NCBI RefSeq assembly: GCF_000299895.1
Contig: NZ_AMRG01000010.1
Location: 62,001 to 126,000, forward strand
Origin: Idiomarina xiamenensis 10-D-4
GTDB taxonomy: Bacteria > Pseudomonadota > Gammaproteobacteria > Enterobacterales > Alteromonadaceae
DNA length: 64,000 nt
Direction of reading: 5' to 3'
The position numbers and the translations under genes were made by a program. Shown piece after piece: positions 36,741 through 47,722 of this stretch. The notes under the pieces were generated by a model. The model was not told where the DNA came from and made no database searches. It saw only the letters and a program-made list of their open reading frames with translations. Numbering within the stretch: position 1 is the stretch's first letter; each line of letters starts with the position of its first letter.

Positions 36741-36839
36741 TGATACATCTCGTAACGGCATTTAAAGAGGCTATTATAACGAAAAAATGCCGCGAATGGA
36801 TGCCTTGCCAGCCTCCCGAGCATTCATCGTTAGTCGAAC

Positions 36840-37535
36840 TTATTCTTCGTTATTCAACGGTTGCTCGGTATGCTTGTCATCAACCACTGCATCGCTTTGT
36901 TGCAGGCGCTTTTGCTCGGCACGCTGCTTCAGTTGACGCGACTGACTGTGCAAGCTGGCGCGAATGATCAGCTCCTGATCATCTTCACGAATACGAACAA
37001 AGGCTAAAGCTGTTTGCGACAGTCCCGCTTCATCGGCGCTTTGGCTATCGAGAACATAGACATAACTGTACAACGCGATAGCGTCTTCTTGAATAAATAG
37101 CTTGCAACGGAAAGTGGCACCGACCTGAAGCGGTTTATCGCTATGTACGCGAATACCGCCGGCACCGAAAGCTATACCCTGATATTGCTGCGCAGCATCT
37201 TGCTGATGGCGGAGTAAATAGCCCAACATGATATTCAAGCGTTGGCTTTGTTGCTGCACAATATCAAACAGTGGCGCAAGCCGTTCGTTTTCATAGCGTA
37301 GCCGGCTGAGCGTGGCTTGGTCCCCTTGCTGCATATCGCTAGCTAAAATAAACACCTCGGGAATATCGTCAATGAACGCATGTGGCGCAGGTACTTGCGC
37401 GGCGTTAACGGGTTCAAGCGTGACCGTGAACGGCTGCTGCACCATAAAATATTCGTCAAATTGCTCGCGTAATTGCTGCTCATCAATTGGCGCTTGATTG
37501 GACTGCTCGCTAGTTTGCTTCACCTTATGCTTCAC
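36840..37535 (-). CDS. PilZ-like domain protein
   Basis: 231 residues. The C-terminal half contains GIAFGAGGIRVHSDKPLQVGATFRCKLF (ends GIAFGAGG and GATFRCKLF), which follows the D/NxSxxG-to-beta-barrel layout of PilZ domains. The c-di-GMP-contacting RxxxR and D/NxSxxG motifs are degenerate, so binding of the nucleotide is doubtful. The N-terminal 110 residues are helical and Gln-rich and the C-terminus is a charged tail. A PilZ-type gene next to mfd is something I recall from related bacteria. It lies between mfd and lolC, divergent from the latter. Confidence 0.6.
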   Translation of the reverse strand: MKHKVKQTSEQSNQAPIDEQQLREQFDEYFMVQQPFTVTLEPVNAAQVPAPHAFIDDIPEVFILASDMQQGDQATLSRLRYENERLAPLFDIVQQQSQRLNIMLGYLLRHQQDAAQQYQGIAFGAGGIRVHSDKPLQVGATFRCKLFIQEDAIALYSYVYVLDSQSADEAGLSQTALAFVRIREDDQELIIRASLHSQSRQLKQRAEQKRLQQSDAVVDDKHTEQPLNNEE

Positions 37536-37640
37536 CTTGTTCTGTTAAACAGATGCGTTGCTTTGGCTTGTCAGCTCGAACGCAACTGATTATCCTGCTA
37601 CCCCTACTGTAGCAATTTCCTCTGATAAAGGTAATAAAAC

Positions 37641-38870
37641 ATGTTTCAACCAGCGGCGCTTTACATCGGTTTACGCTATAGCCGCGCGCGTCAGGGGTCT
37701 GCTTTTACCGCCTTTATCAATCGTTTTGCCTTGATTGGCATCGCCATCGGTGTGTTTGCCTTGGTGGTAATGATGTCGGTGATGAACGGGTTTGAACAGC
37801 AACTTAAGCAGCGTATTTTAGGCGTGGTGCCGCAGGTTACTATTAGTACCGCTGCGCAACGCCTCGACAATTGGCAGCAGTTACGTCAGCAACTGCCCGC
37901 TAATCGACATATTCAAGCGGCCACGCCATTGGTCAGTGCGCAAGGGGTGGTGCAACATGGCGATCGTCTGCAAGCGGTCGCCATTAACGGTATATATCCA
38001 CAGTTGCAAAGTGCTGATCCGATTGTGGCGGAAGCGATGGTGGGCGGTCGCATCGATAATTTAAAAGCGGGCGAATACGGCATTGTGATGGGACGTCCGT
38101 TAGCGCGCCGCATGAACCTAGCGTTAGGCGACCAAGTGCGTCTGATTGCTGCCGCTGGTGGTGTTTATACGCCATTGGGAATGATGCCAGCGCAACGACG
38201 ATTTACTTTAGTCGGTTGGTTTGAGCTGGATGCCGAAGTGGATACTCAATTGGTGCTGCTACATGGCGACGATAGCGCACGCTTATTTAGAATGGCGCCG
38301 GGCCAGGTCAGTAGTCTACGCTTGTTTCTCGATGATGCGTTTCAAGCTCCCGCGGTCGCCGCGCAATTACGGCAACAATTAGGCGCCGACTATCAGGTGG
38401 CTGATTGGCGGCAGCGCTATGGTCGTTTGTTCGATGCTGTCGGCATGGAAAAACGCATGATTTGGCTGATGCTGGCACTGATTATTGCGGTAGCCGCTTT
38501 TAATGTGGTGTCGGCGTTGGTAATGGTAATCAACGACAAGCGTCAGGATATCGCCATTTTACAGACCATGGGCATGGCGCCAGCACAGTTGCGCCGGCTA
38601 TTTTTAGTACAAGGTTCGTTTAACGGCGTGGTGGGCACCTTGTTGGGCTTACTATTAGGATTGATCACCGTGTTTTGGTTGAATGATATTTTGGCGTTTT
38701 TAGGGGTTGAAGTCATTCAAGGTAGCCAACAACCGCTACCGATTAAAATTGAGCCGTTACAAGTCTTATTCATCTGCGTTGGTGCGGTGCTACTGACGTT
38801 GTTAGCTACTCTCTATCCAGCCGCGCGCGCCGCGCGCATCAAACCGTCTGAGGCGTTACGTTATGACTGA
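37641..38870 (+). CDS. lolC: Lipoprotein-releasing ABC permease LolC
   Basis: 409 residues with one N-terminal and three C-terminal membrane helices around a large periplasmic domain, the MacB/LolC topology. [24 protein letters not shown] near the start and the end [23 protein letters not shown] are signature LolC/E sequences. With LolD and LolE it extracts outer-membrane lipoproteins from the inner membrane and passes them to LolA. It overlaps lolD by 8 bases. Confidence 0.95.
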   Translation: MFQPAALYIGLRYSRARQGSAFTAFINRFALIGIAIGVFALVVMMSVMNGFEQQLKQRILGVVPQVTISTAAQRLDNWQQLRQQLPANRHIQAATPLVSAQGVVQHGDRLQAVAINGIYPQLQSADPIVAEAMVGGRIDNLKAGEYGIVMGRPLARRMNLALGDQVRLIAAAGGVYTPLGMMPAQRRFTLVGWFELDAEVDTQLVLLHGDDSARLFRMAPGQVSSLRLFLDDAFQAPAVAAQLRQQLGADYQVADWRQRYGRLFDAVGMEKRMIWLMLALIIAVAAFNVVSALVMVINDKRQDIAILQTMGMAPAQLRRLFLVQGSFNGVVGTLLGLLLGLITVFWLNDILAFLGVEVIQGSQQPLPIKIEPLQVLFICVGAVLLTLLATLYPAARAARIKPSEALRYD

Positions 38871-39582
38871 TGTTGAGCAGACCAGCCCGTTATTGCGAGG
38901 CCGGCAATTAAGTAAAATTTATCAGGACGGCGAAGGTGAAGTGGCGGTATTACGGCAAGTCGATATCGATGTTCAAGCGGGTGAGATGCTGGCTATTGTT
39001 GGCTCATCGGGATCTGGCAAAAGTACTTTATTGCACTTATTGGGTGGGCTTGATAACCCGACAGCCGGCGAGGTCTATTTTCAACAGCAAGCGATTTATC
39101 AACAGTCGGCCGCTAATATTGCTAAGTGGCGTAATCAGGAACTGGGTTTTATCTATCAATTTCATCATTTATTACCGGAATTCAGTGCGCTAGAGAACGT
39201 TGCGATGCCGCAGCTTATCGCCGGTCAAACGCCTGCTCAAGCGTCAACTAGAGCGCGCGAGTTGCTTGAGCAAGTCGGCTTGAGCCATCGCGCCAAGCAT
39301 CGTCCTAGCCAGCTTTCTGGCGGCGAGCGACAGCGTGTGGCGATTGCGCGGGCACTGGTTAATCAGCCGCAGGTGGTGTTGGCCGATGAGCCGACCGGTA
39401 ATCTCGATGATCAATCAGCGATCGCCATTTATGAACTCATGCGGTCACTCAATCAACAATTGCGCACAGCATTTGTGGTTGTCACCCATGACCGCGCACT
39501 GGCACAGCGCTTAGATCGTATTGAAACTCTGCAACAGGGGCGTCTGTTGGAATTAGCGCCGGTCACCGAGGTAGCGCCATGA
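38863..39582 (+). CDS. lolD: Lipoprotein-releasing ABC ATPase LolD
   Basis: 239 residues, a complete ABC ATPase: Walker [10 protein letters not shown] (residues about 46-54), Q-loop region [18 protein letters not shown] (LolD-characteristic), signature [15 protein letters not shown], Walker [10 protein letters not shown] and the H-loop VVTHD. It drives LolCE. It overlaps both neighbours (8 bases with lolC, ATGA with lolE), consistent with a tightly coupled operon. Confidence 0.96.
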   Translation: MTDVEQTSPLLRGRQLSKIYQDGEGEVAVLRQVDIDVQAGEMLAIVGSSGSGKSTLLHLLGGLDNPTAGEVYFQQQAIYQQSAANIAKWRNQELGFIYQFHHLLPEFSALENVAMPQLIAGQTPAQASTRARELLEQVGLSHRAKHRPSQLSGGERQRVAIARALVNQPQVVLADEPTGNLDDQSAIAIYELMRSLNQQLRTAFVVVTHDRALAQRLDRIETLQQGRLLELAPVTEVAP

Positions 39583-40826
39583 GCCTGACTTGGCAACTGG
39601 CGCGGCGATTTCGTAAAAGCCGCAGTAAAACCGGCTTTTTGTCTTTCATCTCGGCCTCTTCAACCTTAGGTATAGGCCTCGGCTGTGCGGTATTAATTGC
39701 TGCTTTGTCGATGATGAACGGCTTTCAAAAAGCCTTGGAAGAACGGTTACTGCAATTGGTCCCGCAGGTAGAGTTTAGTGCGGTGGAAGGCCCATTAAAG
39801 CATGCCGCGCAACTGTTGCAAGTCAGCCGGCAACACCCTCAGGTAGTTGCCGCTGAACCTATCATCAATACCCAAGGTATGATTCAGCGAGGAAGTGAGT
39901 TTGTCGGTTTACAATTGACTGGCATCGATTTACAGCAGAATCAGACCGTAACGCAATTGCACCGCTATACCGACCAAGCCAGTTGGCGACGTTTGCAAGA
40001 AACCACCCATGGCGTGTTATTAGGACAGGGTTTAGCCGAGCGCTTACAAGTGTCGCCGGGTGATGGTGTCACGCTGTTAACGGCGGCTAAAAGTTCGGCT
40101 AAGGGCGCGGCTAATAACTGGCAAGCACCGCGCCGACAGCGGTTAACCGTGGTGGGTACTTTTGCCTTTGGCGGTCAGCTAGATTATCAGCAGGCTTATG
40201 TCAGTTTAGCGACGGCGCAACAATTAACCGGACTTGGCGATCAGGTTAGTAGTGTGCGGCTACTCCTCAACGATGCTTACCAAGCGCCAAAAGTCGCGCG
40301 TGAATTGGGGCGTCATGTGCAGGACTTTGTCTATTTAGACGACTGGACTCGCAGCCAGGGGCATGTTTACCGCGATATTATGCTGGTCAAGCTCGTCATT
40401 TATATTGTCTTGGTGCTGGTGATGGCCGTGGCTTGTTTCAATATTGTCTCAACCTTGGTCATGACGGTGCAAGAAAAGCAGTCACAAATTGCCATACTAC
40501 GCACCATGGGGATGCAGCGACGAGCGGTTATTCGGGTCTTTATTTGGCAAGGGTTGCAAAATGGCTTGTGGGGAACGGCTGGTGGCGTGCTAGTCGGGGT
40601 ATTGCTGGCCTGGCAATTACCCAACGTGATTCAGGTTATTGAGCAGGCGCTACAGGTTAAGCTGTTGGCGGCGGATATTTACTTTATTGCACAAATTCCC
40701 TCTCAGTTACGCTGGCTAGATGTGCTATTAGTCGCCGCCGTTGCTTTGCTCATGAGCTTACTGGCGACACTTTATCCGGCATGGCGTGCGAGCCAGCTAC
40801 AACCTGCACAGGCACTACATCGGTAA
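39579..40826 (+). CDS. lolE: Lipoprotein-releasing ABC permease LolE
   Basis: 415 residues, paralogous to LolC. It starts [34 protein letters not shown] (parts LTWQLARRF and [10 protein letters not shown]), has [23 protein letters not shown] and three C-terminal helices, and ends [22 protein letters not shown]. Presence of both C and E forms shows the heterodimeric LolCDE system. It is the last gene of the operon. Confidence 0.95.
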   Translation: MSLTWQLARRFRKSRSKTGFLSFISASSTLGIGLGCAVLIAALSMMNGFQKALEERLLQLVPQVEFSAVEGPLKHAAQLLQVSRQHPQVVAAEPIINTQGMIQRGSEFVGLQLTGIDLQQNQTVTQLHRYTDQASWRRLQETTHGVLLGQGLAERLQVSPGDGVTLLTAAKSSAKGAANNWQAPRRQRLTVVGTFAFGGQLDYQQAYVSLATAQQLTGLGDQVSSVRLLLNDAYQAPKVARELGRHVQDFVYLDDWTRSQGHVYRDIMLVKLVIYIVLVLVMAVACFNIVSTLVMTVQEKQSQIAILRTMGMQRRAVIRVFIWQGLQNGLWGTAGGVLVGVLLAWQLPNVIQVIEQALQVKLLAADIYFIAQIPSQLRWLDVLLVAAVALLMSLLATLYPAWRASQLQPAQALHR

Positions 40827-40865
40827 CCCAATAGCGCTCTATCGTTTGCCTGTGCAAGCGATGAC

Positions 40866-41399
40866 TTAGGGTTCCATCAGGTCGTTGCTAGCCGATTGTG
40901 GGCGCCGCCGCCATGAGCGCACCACTGACCATCGCCAGAGTAAACGAATGGCGATGTAGCCGAGTAAGCTGCAACTGATAGCCATGACCAAACAACCGAT
41001 TAAGAATGCCGGGCCAATGCTGCCAATACTTTCAACTAACCACTGCCAAGTGGGAGAAAAAGCAAAATGCTGCGCGGGTTTACCGAGCACTAAAGTGCCG
41101 ATCACATAACATAAGTAAAATAACGGCGGCATGGTAATCGGGTTGGATACCCAAACCAAAGCAATGGATAGCGGCATATTAACTCGAAATAAAATAGCCA
41201 GAGCTGCTGCTAACACCATTTGAAAGGGAATGGGGATAAACGCGCAAAATAAGCCAACGGCAAAAGCCCCCGATGCCGAGCGCCGATTAAGATGCCATAA
41301 ATTAGCGTCTTGCGTTAAACGACCAAAAAACCGCAGGTTCTTATTGTCCTTAATTTTTTGGTGGTTGGGCATTAATTTTTGAATGAATTTTCTAGCCAT
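40866..41399 (-). CDS. DUF2062 membrane protein
   Basis: 177 residues. The core LWHLNRRSASGAFAVGLFCAFIPIPFQMVLAAALAILFRVNMPLSIALVWVSNPITMPPLFYLCY (parts RRSASGAFAVGLFCAFIPIPFQ and WVSNPITMPPLFY) is the DUF2062 signature; three hydrophobic segments are visible. Function is unknown. Such genes often sit beside comEC and lolCDE. Divergent from comEC, 73 bases apart. Confidence 0.85.
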   Translation of the reverse strand: MARKFIQKLMPNHQKIKDNKNLRFFGRLTQDANLWHLNRRSASGAFAVGLFCAFIPIPFQMVLAAALAILFRVNMPLSIALVWVSNPITMPPLFYLCYVIGTLVLGKPAQHFAFSPTWQWLVESIGSIGPAFLIGCLVMAISCSLLGYIAIRLLWRWSVVRSWRRRPQSASNDLMEP

Positions 41400-41472
41400 T
41401 CAACTCACTTCCGGGCAAATCGGGTTCACGCCTGGTGTTGGCTCGGCGACTTAATATGTAGGCCTAACATCG

Positions 41473-43839
41473 ATGGAACGATGCCTGTTAGCTGGGTTAG
41501 TGGGTGCTACATTAGCACTTTATTTAGCGACCCAACCCGCTGCACCACAATTATTGGTTTATAGCCTGTCATTATCACTGTCATTAACTGTAATTTCTGC
41601 TTGGCTAAAGCGTGCTACTTGGCTAAAGCCTTACAAGCTCAAGTCATGCTGTGCTCGTAAGACAGTACTGCCTCACCATGTCTATTGGCTTATGATGGCC
41701 GCACTAATAGGCTTTAGCTATATTCAATGGCAGACGTTGCGAGCGACACCGTTACCCTTGGCGATGCTCAACGCGCAGTCTGCAAGTATAACATTGCTAA
41801 TTGATGACATCCCAGCAAAAAAGCCGGGTCGTTTAATTATCTACGGACGTTTACAAGATCCGGTTTGCTGGCCGTGGTGGGCAAGTGTGCCGCGCGTACG
41901 TTTGACTTGGTATGTTGATCAGCAAAACTTGGCGCAAACTCCTCAAGCAGGGCAGCAATGGCGTTTTAAGGTACGTTTAAAAGCTCCGGATGGTCTGTTT
42001 AACCAAGGAGGTTTTAACTATCCTCGTTATCTTTGGCGACATCAAGTTCGTGCACAAGGCAGCATTCGAGAAGGTGTGTTACTGCATCAACCGACGGCCA
42101 CTAACACGCTCCGACAACGTCTTTATCAACAGTTGCAACAAGCTGATTTAAAGCTGCCGTGGTTGGTTGCAGCGTTAGCCATCGCTTATCGTGGCGATAT
42201 TGATGACAGTACTTGGACGATATGGCAACGCACCGGGGTTGCACATTTATTAGCGATATCAGGCTTGCATCTGGGATTGGTCGCTATTGGCGTCAGTTAT
42301 GGCTTGCGATGGTTATTACGACGTTTAAGTGGCCGCCGTCGTGCGGCGCAGGAAGTTAGCCAAGTATGGCGTTACACGCTAATACTGGCATGGTTGATGG
42401 GGTGGTTTTACGCTGGCTTAGCCGGGTTTCCGACATCGGTGCTGCGAGCTATGGGGTTATGGACCGTACTGTTTGCTACGCAATTGCTCGGTTTAACCTT
42501 CACTCGGGTACGACTCATACTGGTAGTACTTAGCCTATTGTTGCTGCTAGACCCTTGGTTATGGCTCGACAGCGGCTTTTGGTTATCACTGACTGCAGTC
42601 ATCGCTCTAATGTGGAGTCATTGGCGCTGGCAACAACAGTCATCGAGCGCTAGTTGGCGATGGTTTAAACCGGTGTTGGCCTTGCTACGCGTTGAATTTA
42701 TTTTATTACTCGGCTTATGGCCTTTGCAGAACAGCTTATTCCATGGGGTATCGCCGCTGGCGCCTTGGATTAATCTGCTTTGGGTGCCGTTATTTAGCTT
42801 TTGGTTAGTGCCGTTAGTGTTAATTGGTAGCTTGCTCGCGTTGGCTGGAATACCGCTTGCAGCACAGTTCTGTTGGCAGTTGGCTGAACAACCGATGATT
42901 TATCTGCAACCATTGCTAAGTCATGTTGCCGAGCAGCCATGGAGTTGGTGGCCGCTGGCTCAGCAACCGTCGTTGTGGCTGGCCAGTGCTGCGATAGTGG
43001 TGCTAGCCATGCCGCTAAACTGGCGTTTGCGTTTAGCGATGTTGACCTTACTTAGCGTCATACAGCTGAGTATCACTTATCGGCGCGAGCGCGATCCTTA
43101 TCTGCGCCTTCATGTCTTGGATGTGGGGCAAAGTCAGGCTTTGGTGATTGAACGCCAAGGCAAAGCCATGTTGGTCGATACCGGGATTGCTTATGGCTCC
43201 GGCTTTAGTATGGCCGCCGCGGTTATCATACCGTTTTTACAACAGCGGCAGTTGCAACCCGAGGTAGCTTGGTTATCGCACCATGATCGCGACCATGCAG
43301 GTGGTTACCTACGCTTAACTGAACAATATCCTCAGTTGCGCTGGTCTGGCGACCAGCAACATCCTTGTCAACAAGGGCAGGCGGGTGTTTGGCGCGGAGT
43401 ACAATGGCAAGTGCTGTGGCCGCAGCAAGCAAAATACCCAGCCGCGAATGATGATTCTTGCGTCTTAGCATTACGCTTCCATCAATTTAAGTTACTGCTA
43501 CCGGGCGATCTGCTGCGGACAGCAGAACAGCATTTGGTCAAAACTAGACCACAACAACTCGATAGTGACGTGTTGGTGTTACCACACCATGGTAGCCGTA
43601 GTTCCTCTAGCCAGGCTTTTCTACGGCAGGTCAAACCGTCCTTAGCACTGCTTAGCCGAGCTGCAAATAATCGTTATGGTTTTCCACACGCCGCCGTATT
43701 GCAGCGCTTAGCGGAGCAATCGGTAGTCGTGGCCGATACCGCGCGTTGGGGTCAATTAAGCGTGATCAGCGATGGCTATCGTTGGCAATTGCAGTTGCCT
43801 TACGCGAGTCAAACTCGGCGATGGCGTCGGCTAAACTAG
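41473..43839 (+). CDS. ComEC/Rec2-family DNA uptake channel
   Basis: 788 residues with all three family parts: an N-terminal OB-like domain (about 95-200), the multi-helix Competence domain with TGVAHLLAISGLHLGLVAIG (about 255-275), and a C-terminal metallo-beta-lactamase domain (LHVLDVGQSQALVIE, SHHDRDHAGG, LLPGDLL, LPHHGSRSSSS). In competent bacteria it carries single-stranded DNA across the inner membrane. Whether this organism is competent is not shown by the window, but the presence of RHS cassettes exchanged by recombination makes it relevant. Confidence 0.92.
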   Translation: MERCLLAGLVGATLALYLATQPAAPQLLVYSLSLSLSLTVISAWLKRATWLKPYKLKSCCARKTVLPHHVYWLMMAALIGFSYIQWQTLRATPLPLAMLNAQSASITLLIDDIPAKKPGRLIIYGRLQDPVCWPWWASVPRVRLTWYVDQQNLAQTPQAGQQWRFKVRLKAPDGLFNQGGFNYPRYLWRHQVRAQGSIREGVLLHQPTATNTLRQRLYQQLQQADLKLPWLVAALAIAYRGDIDDSTWTIWQRTGVAHLLAISGLHLGLVAIGVSYGLRWLLRRLSGRRRAAQEVSQVWRYTLILAWLMGWFYAGLAGFPTSVLRAMGLWTVLFATQLLGLTFTRVRLILVVLSLLLLLDPWLWLDSGFWLSLTAVIALMWSHWRWQQQSSSASWRWFKPVLALLRVEFILLLGLWPLQNSLFHGVSPLAPWINLLWVPLFSFWLVPLVLIGSLLALAGIPLAAQFCWQLAEQPMIYLQPLLSHVAEQPWSWWPLAQQPSLWLASAAIVVLAMPLNWRLRLAMLTLLSVIQLSITYRRERDPYLRLHVLDVGQSQALVIERQGKAMLVDTGIAYGSGFSMAAAVIIPFLQQRQLQPEVAWLSHHDRDHAGGYLRLTEQYPQLRWSGDQQHPCQQGQAGVWRGVQWQVLWPQQAKYPAANDDSCVLALRFHQFKLLLPGDLLRTAEQHLVKTRPQQLDSDVLVLPHHGSRSSSSQAFLRQVKPSLALLSRAANNRYGFPHAAVLQRLAEQSVVVADTARWGQLSVISDGYRWQLQLPYASQTRRWRRLN

Positions 43840-43897
43840 CCACACCTGTGACAAAGCAGGTAGAATAGCCGACATCATTAACGTAACGACGTTTTAC

Positions 43898-45649
43898 ATG
43901 GACGCTACAGAACAAAAACAGCAAGTATTTAAACGCTTGCTCAGCTACATTAAACCTTACCGCGCAGCCTTTATTGGCGCCATTTTAGCAATGATGGGAT
44001 ACGCCGCGGTTGATACTTTATTCTTCTCACAAATCGAGACTCTCATCGACGAAGGTTTTACCGAACAAAATTCCTCGGTGCTATTTTATGCCGGTTTGAT
44101 CGTGCCAGTGTTCTTTATTGTACGTGGCATCTTGAACATTGCTTCTAACTACTTGCTTAACTGGGTCGGTTTTCGGGTTGTGATGAGCATGCGTCAGCAA
44201 TTGTTTGAGCACATGATGCGGCTACCGGTTAAGTTTCACGATCAACATTCAACCGGCGATCTGATTTCAAAAATTACTTACGATTCGCAGCAAGTTGCGG
44301 AAGCTTGTAGCCGTGCACTACTTGTGTTGGTGCGCGAAGGGGCGTTTGTTATCGGCCTAATTTTTCTGATGTTTTATCAAAGCTGGCAACTATCGTTGGT
44401 GTTTTTAGTGATCGGGCCGTTGATTGCCAAGGTGGTGGCCAGCGTGTCTAAGCGTTTTCGCAAGGTCAGTGGTCGAATTCAAGTGGCAATGGGTAATGTC
44501 ACCAGTACTTCCGAGCAAATGATCAACGGTCACAAAGTGGTTATGATGCACGAAGGGCAGCAGCGTGAAGCCGAGCGTTTTGCCGAAGTGAACAATGTCA
44601 CCCGTAACCAAAATATGAAGCTGGTGCACACGCGCGCGGTCAGCACCTCGGTGATCCAATTCATTGCCTCGCTAAGCTTAGCCACGGTGTTTATTATTGC
44701 TAGCTTTCCGGAAATGCTGCAAACCCTCTCAGCGGGGGCGTTTACGGTGTTGTTGACGTCGATGATCATGTTGTTGCGGCCGTTAAAGCAGTTAACCAGT
44801 GTTAACAGTGATTTCCAGCGCGGCGTAGCGGCTGCGCAGAGTATTTTTAACGTGCTCGATGAACAAGCCGAAATCGATAACGGTACTAAAACGATTCAAC
44901 GGGCAAAAGGTGATATTCGCTTCGAACACGTAAGATTTTGGTATAACGACGATAAAGAGCCCGCTTTAGCCGATGTCTCTTTTGCTGTTGATAGCGGTAA
45001 AACACTGGCGTTAGTCGGGCGTTCAGGCAGCGGTAAGTCGACTATTTCTAATTTATTGACCCGTTTTTACGATATTCAGGACGGCGAAATTCTACTCGAT
45101 GGCGTCGATATTCGTGATTATCAATTAAAGTGTTTACGCCGCCAATTTGCCGTGGTCTCGCAGCATGTCACGTTATTCAATGACAGTATTGCTAACAATA
45201 TTGCTTATGGCGCTCACAGCGATGTCGGCCCTGAGGATATTCGTCGAGTTGCTGAACAAGCTTATGTAACCGAATTCACCGATAATCTGAGTGAAGGCTT
45301 AGACACCATTGTCGGCGAGAATGGCGTGATGCTCTCGGGCGGACAGCGACAACGTATCGCCATCGCTCGGGCGCTATTACGTAACGCACCGATCCTCATT
45401 TTAGATGAGGCGACATCAGCATTAGACACCGAGTCTGAACGCCATATTCAAGAAGCGCTTAATGCGCTACGACAAGACCGTACCTCGATTGTCATTGCTC
45501 ACCGTTTGAGCACCATTGAAAATGCCGATGAGATTTTGGTCATGGATCATGGCCAAGTGGTTGAACGTGGCAGTCACCAAACCCTGATTGAACAGCAGGG
45601 CGCTTACTATCAGTTACACAGTTTGCAGTATGGCGGCGTGATGTCATGA
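43898..45649 (+). CDS. msbA: Lipid A export ABC transporter MsbA
   Basis: 583 residues: a six-helix ABC exporter domain (1-330) fused to an ATPase (Walker A GRSGSGKST near residue 376, LSGGQRQRIAIARAL, ILDEATSALDTESE). It flips core-lipid A across the inner membrane. The identity as MsbA rather than another half-ABC exporter rests on overall similarity and on its ATGA overlap with lpxK, the canonical pair. Confidence 0.95.
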   Translation: MDATEQKQQVFKRLLSYIKPYRAAFIGAILAMMGYAAVDTLFFSQIETLIDEGFTEQNSSVLFYAGLIVPVFFIVRGILNIASNYLLNWVGFRVVMSMRQQLFEHMMRLPVKFHDQHSTGDLISKITYDSQQVAEACSRALLVLVREGAFVIGLIFLMFYQSWQLSLVFLVIGPLIAKVVASVSKRFRKVSGRIQVAMGNVTSTSEQMINGHKVVMMHEGQQREAERFAEVNNVTRNQNMKLVHTRAVSTSVIQFIASLSLATVFIIASFPEMLQTLSAGAFTVLLTSMIMLLRPLKQLTSVNSDFQRGVAAAQSIFNVLDEQAEIDNGTKTIQRAKGDIRFEHVRFWYNDDKEPALADVSFAVDSGKTLALVGRSGSGKSTISNLLTRFYDIQDGEILLDGVDIRDYQLKCLRRQFAVVSQHVTLFNDSIANNIAYGAHSDVGPEDIRRVAEQAYVTEFTDNLSEGLDTIVGENGVMLSGGQRQRIAIARALLRNAPILILDEATSALDTESERHIQEALNALRQDRTSIVIAHRLSTIENADEILVMDHGQVVERGSHQTLIEQQGAYYQLHSLQYGGVMS

Positions 45650-46641
45650 AGTGGCTAGAACAAGCTTGGTATCGACCACGTTTAGCGCCATTTTTATATC
45701 TATTATTGCCGTTATCGTTATTGTTTTGGTTACTCAGTTCGTTACGCCGTAACCTTTATCGATTGCGTATACTGAAGCCTTATCGAGCGCCGCTGCCGGT
45801 GGTGGTGGTTGGTAATATCTCGGTGGGTGGTACCGGTAAGACGCCAGCTGTGCTAGCGATAGTGAAGTCATTACAGTCACAGGGCTGGCAGCCTGCTATT
45901 ATTAGCCGGGGCTACGGTGGGCAGGGGCCGTTTCCGCAAACCGTCAGTGCCACCAGCGCGGCCAGCGCGGTCGGCGATGAACCCAAACTATTGCAGCGTC
46001 GGTCACAAGTGCCGGTAGTCGTTGCTCCAAAACGTCGCCAAGCGATTGAGCATTTACTGCAAGAAACCCCGAACATCGATGTCGTCGTCAGTGATGACGG
46101 TCTGCAACATTATGCGCTGTCACGCGACGCCGAAATTATCATTATTGATGCTCAACGCGGTTTGGGTAATGGTTTATTGCTGCCAGCTGGGCCATTACGC
46201 GAGCCTGCGGCGCGTTTGAAGCAAGCCGAATGGGTGGTGGCAAACTCTGCGCAGCACCCGTTTGCGCGCTTTGAGATGCAATTGCAAGCGTTGCCATGGC
46301 GGCGGGTAAAAGATGACCGCGAAATCGAACTACCGGACGGCGAAGCCGTTATCGCTATCGCGGGCATCGGTAACCCCCAGCGCTTTTTTAATACGCTAAA
46401 GCAACAAGGCATCGAGATCGTTGAAACCGGTATTTTTGCCGATCATTATGCCTACAGTCAGGTCGATTTTGAGCGTTTTAATCGTCGTTACCCGATCGTA
46501 ATGACCGAAAAAGACGCGGCTAAGTGTGCGGGTTTTGCGCCATCTCACTGGTATTATTTGCCGGTCGAGGCGCAATTACCTGACGATTTGTTGACCGAAC
46601 TAAATACCGCGTTACGGCGTAAATATTCTCATCAAGAGTAA
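45646..46641 (+). CDS. lpxK: Tetraacyldisaccharide 4'-kinase
   Basis: 331 residues. The N-terminal membrane helix (FLYLLLPLSLLFWLLSSLRR), PVVVVGNISVGGTGKTP (P-loop near residue 64), ISRGYGG and VVSDDGLQHYAL are LpxK signatures. It phosphorylates the 4' position of lipid IVA precursor at the membrane. It overlaps msbA by ATGA. Confidence 0.96.
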   Translation: MKWLEQAWYRPRLAPFLYLLLPLSLLFWLLSSLRRNLYRLRILKPYRAPLPVVVVGNISVGGTGKTPAVLAIVKSLQSQGWQPAIISRGYGGQGPFPQTVSATSAASAVGDEPKLLQRRSQVPVVVAPKRRQAIEHLLQETPNIDVVVSDDGLQHYALSRDAEIIIIDAQRGLGNGLLLPAGPLREPAARLKQAEWVVANSAQHPFARFEMQLQALPWRRVKDDREIELPDGEAVIAIAGIGNPQRFFNTLKQQGIEIVETGIFADHYAYSQVDFERFNRRYPIVMTEKDAAKCAGFAPSHWYYLPVEAQLPDDLLTELNTALRRKYSHQE

Positions 46642-46656
46642 GTACAAGGACTTTTT

Positions 46657-46854
46657 ATGGCCGTTGATAAACAAACATTGGCATTACTGGCGTGCCCTTT
46701 ATGCAAGGGCAAATTGGTTTGGTATGCCGAAAAACAAGAATTAGTTTGTCGTGGAGACCAATTGGCGTACGCCATTGAAAACGATATTCCGGTGCTCATG
46801 GCGAGTAAAGCTCGGCATTTAGATCAGGCCGAACTTGCGCAGGTGCCATCATGA
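46657..46854 (+). CDS. Trm112-family small protein (YcaR-like)
   Basis: 65 residues. [13 protein letters not shown] with the Cys-x2-Cys, then [20 protein letters not shown], is the Trm112/YcaR family sequence. One zinc-ligand pair is seen clearly, plus a single Cys in the second pair. Trm112 proteins activate methyltransferases in eukaryotes; the bacterial role is unclear. Position between lpxK and kdsB is conserved in E. coli. It overlaps kdsB by ATGA. Confidence 0.92.
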   Translation: MAVDKQTLALLACPLCKGKLVWYAEKQELVCRGDQLAYAIENDIPVLMASKARHLDQAELAQVPS

Positions 46855-47621
46855 GTTTTACCGTTGTTATTCCGGCACGTTATGGCTCAAGTCGATTACC
46901 GGGCAAGCCGTTGGCTGACATCAACGGTAAGTTGATGATCGAACATGTTTATCAGCGGGCGCAAGCTAGCGGCGCCGCTGAAGTGATCGTTGCTACCGAT
47001 GATCAGCGTGTGTTCGATGCGGTACAGCAGTTTGGTGGGCATGCCATGATGACCGCTAGCGAGCACCAGTCCGGCACCGAGCGTCTAGCCGAAGTGGTCG
47101 AACAATTAGCGCTGGCGGAGCAAGAAGTGGTGGTGAACGTACAAGGTGATGAGCCTTTCATTCCGCCGGAAATCATTCGCCAAGTCGCCGATAATCTCGC
47201 TAATCAACGTTTGGCACCAATGGCAACCTTGGCTGTGCCGATCAGCAACGACACTGAATTATTTAACCCGCATTGCGTGAAAGTGGTCACCGATGCCGCT
47301 GGTTATGCGCTGTATTTCAGTCGGGCACCGATTCCTTGGCAACGTGGCGGGTTTGAGCAGGGCGCCAAGCAACGTGTTTTAGATAGCGACATTTATCGCC
47401 GTCACATCGGCATTTATGCTTATCGTGCAGGTTTTATCGGTCGTTATGCTGACTGGTGTGCCAGCCCTATTGAGGGTATTGAGTCGCTGGAACAGTTACG
47501 AGTGTTGTGGCATGGCGAACGCATTCATGTCGCCGAGGCTATTTTACCGCCACCGGCAGGCATCGATACGCCTGATGATTTAAGCGATGCTATCCAACTC
47601 GCCAAAAGCAGGGGATGGTAG
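46851..47621 (+). CDS. kdsB: CMP-KDO synthetase
   Basis: 256 residues. [22 protein letters not shown] at the start (parts [16 protein letters not shown]), [27 protein letters not shown] and [12 protein letters not shown] are KdsB hallmarks. It activates 3-deoxy-manno-octulosonate with CTP for lipopolysaccharide inner core. Last gene of the msbA operon, followed by a terminator. Confidence 0.97.
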   Translation: MSFTVVIPARYGSSRLPGKPLADINGKLMIEHVYQRAQASGAAEVIVATDDQRVFDAVQQFGGHAMMTASEHQSGTERLAEVVEQLALAEQEVVVNVQGDEPFIPPEIIRQVADNLANQRLAPMATLAVPISNDTELFNPHCVKVVTDAAGYALYFSRAPIPWQRGGFEQGAKQRVLDSDIYRRHIGIYAYRAGFIGRYADWCASPIEGIESLEQLRVLWHGERIHVAEAILPPPAGIDTPDDLSDAIQLAKSRGW

Positions 47622-47670
47622 TGAGATAAAACAGTAGGTAGTGAGGAACAAGCTTGCTAGTGACTGATTA

Positions 47671-47705
47671 AAAAGCCCGGTGAAAACGCTTCACCGGGCT
47701 TTTTT
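47671..47705. terminator. Bidirectional intrinsic terminator between kdsB and the kamA-like gene
   Basis: AAAAGCCCGGTGA / TCACCGGGCTTTT with a 7-base loop, T-run on both strands; serves the two convergent genes. Confidence 0.88.
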
Positions 47706-47722
47706 AGTGATGTCGATGGCGT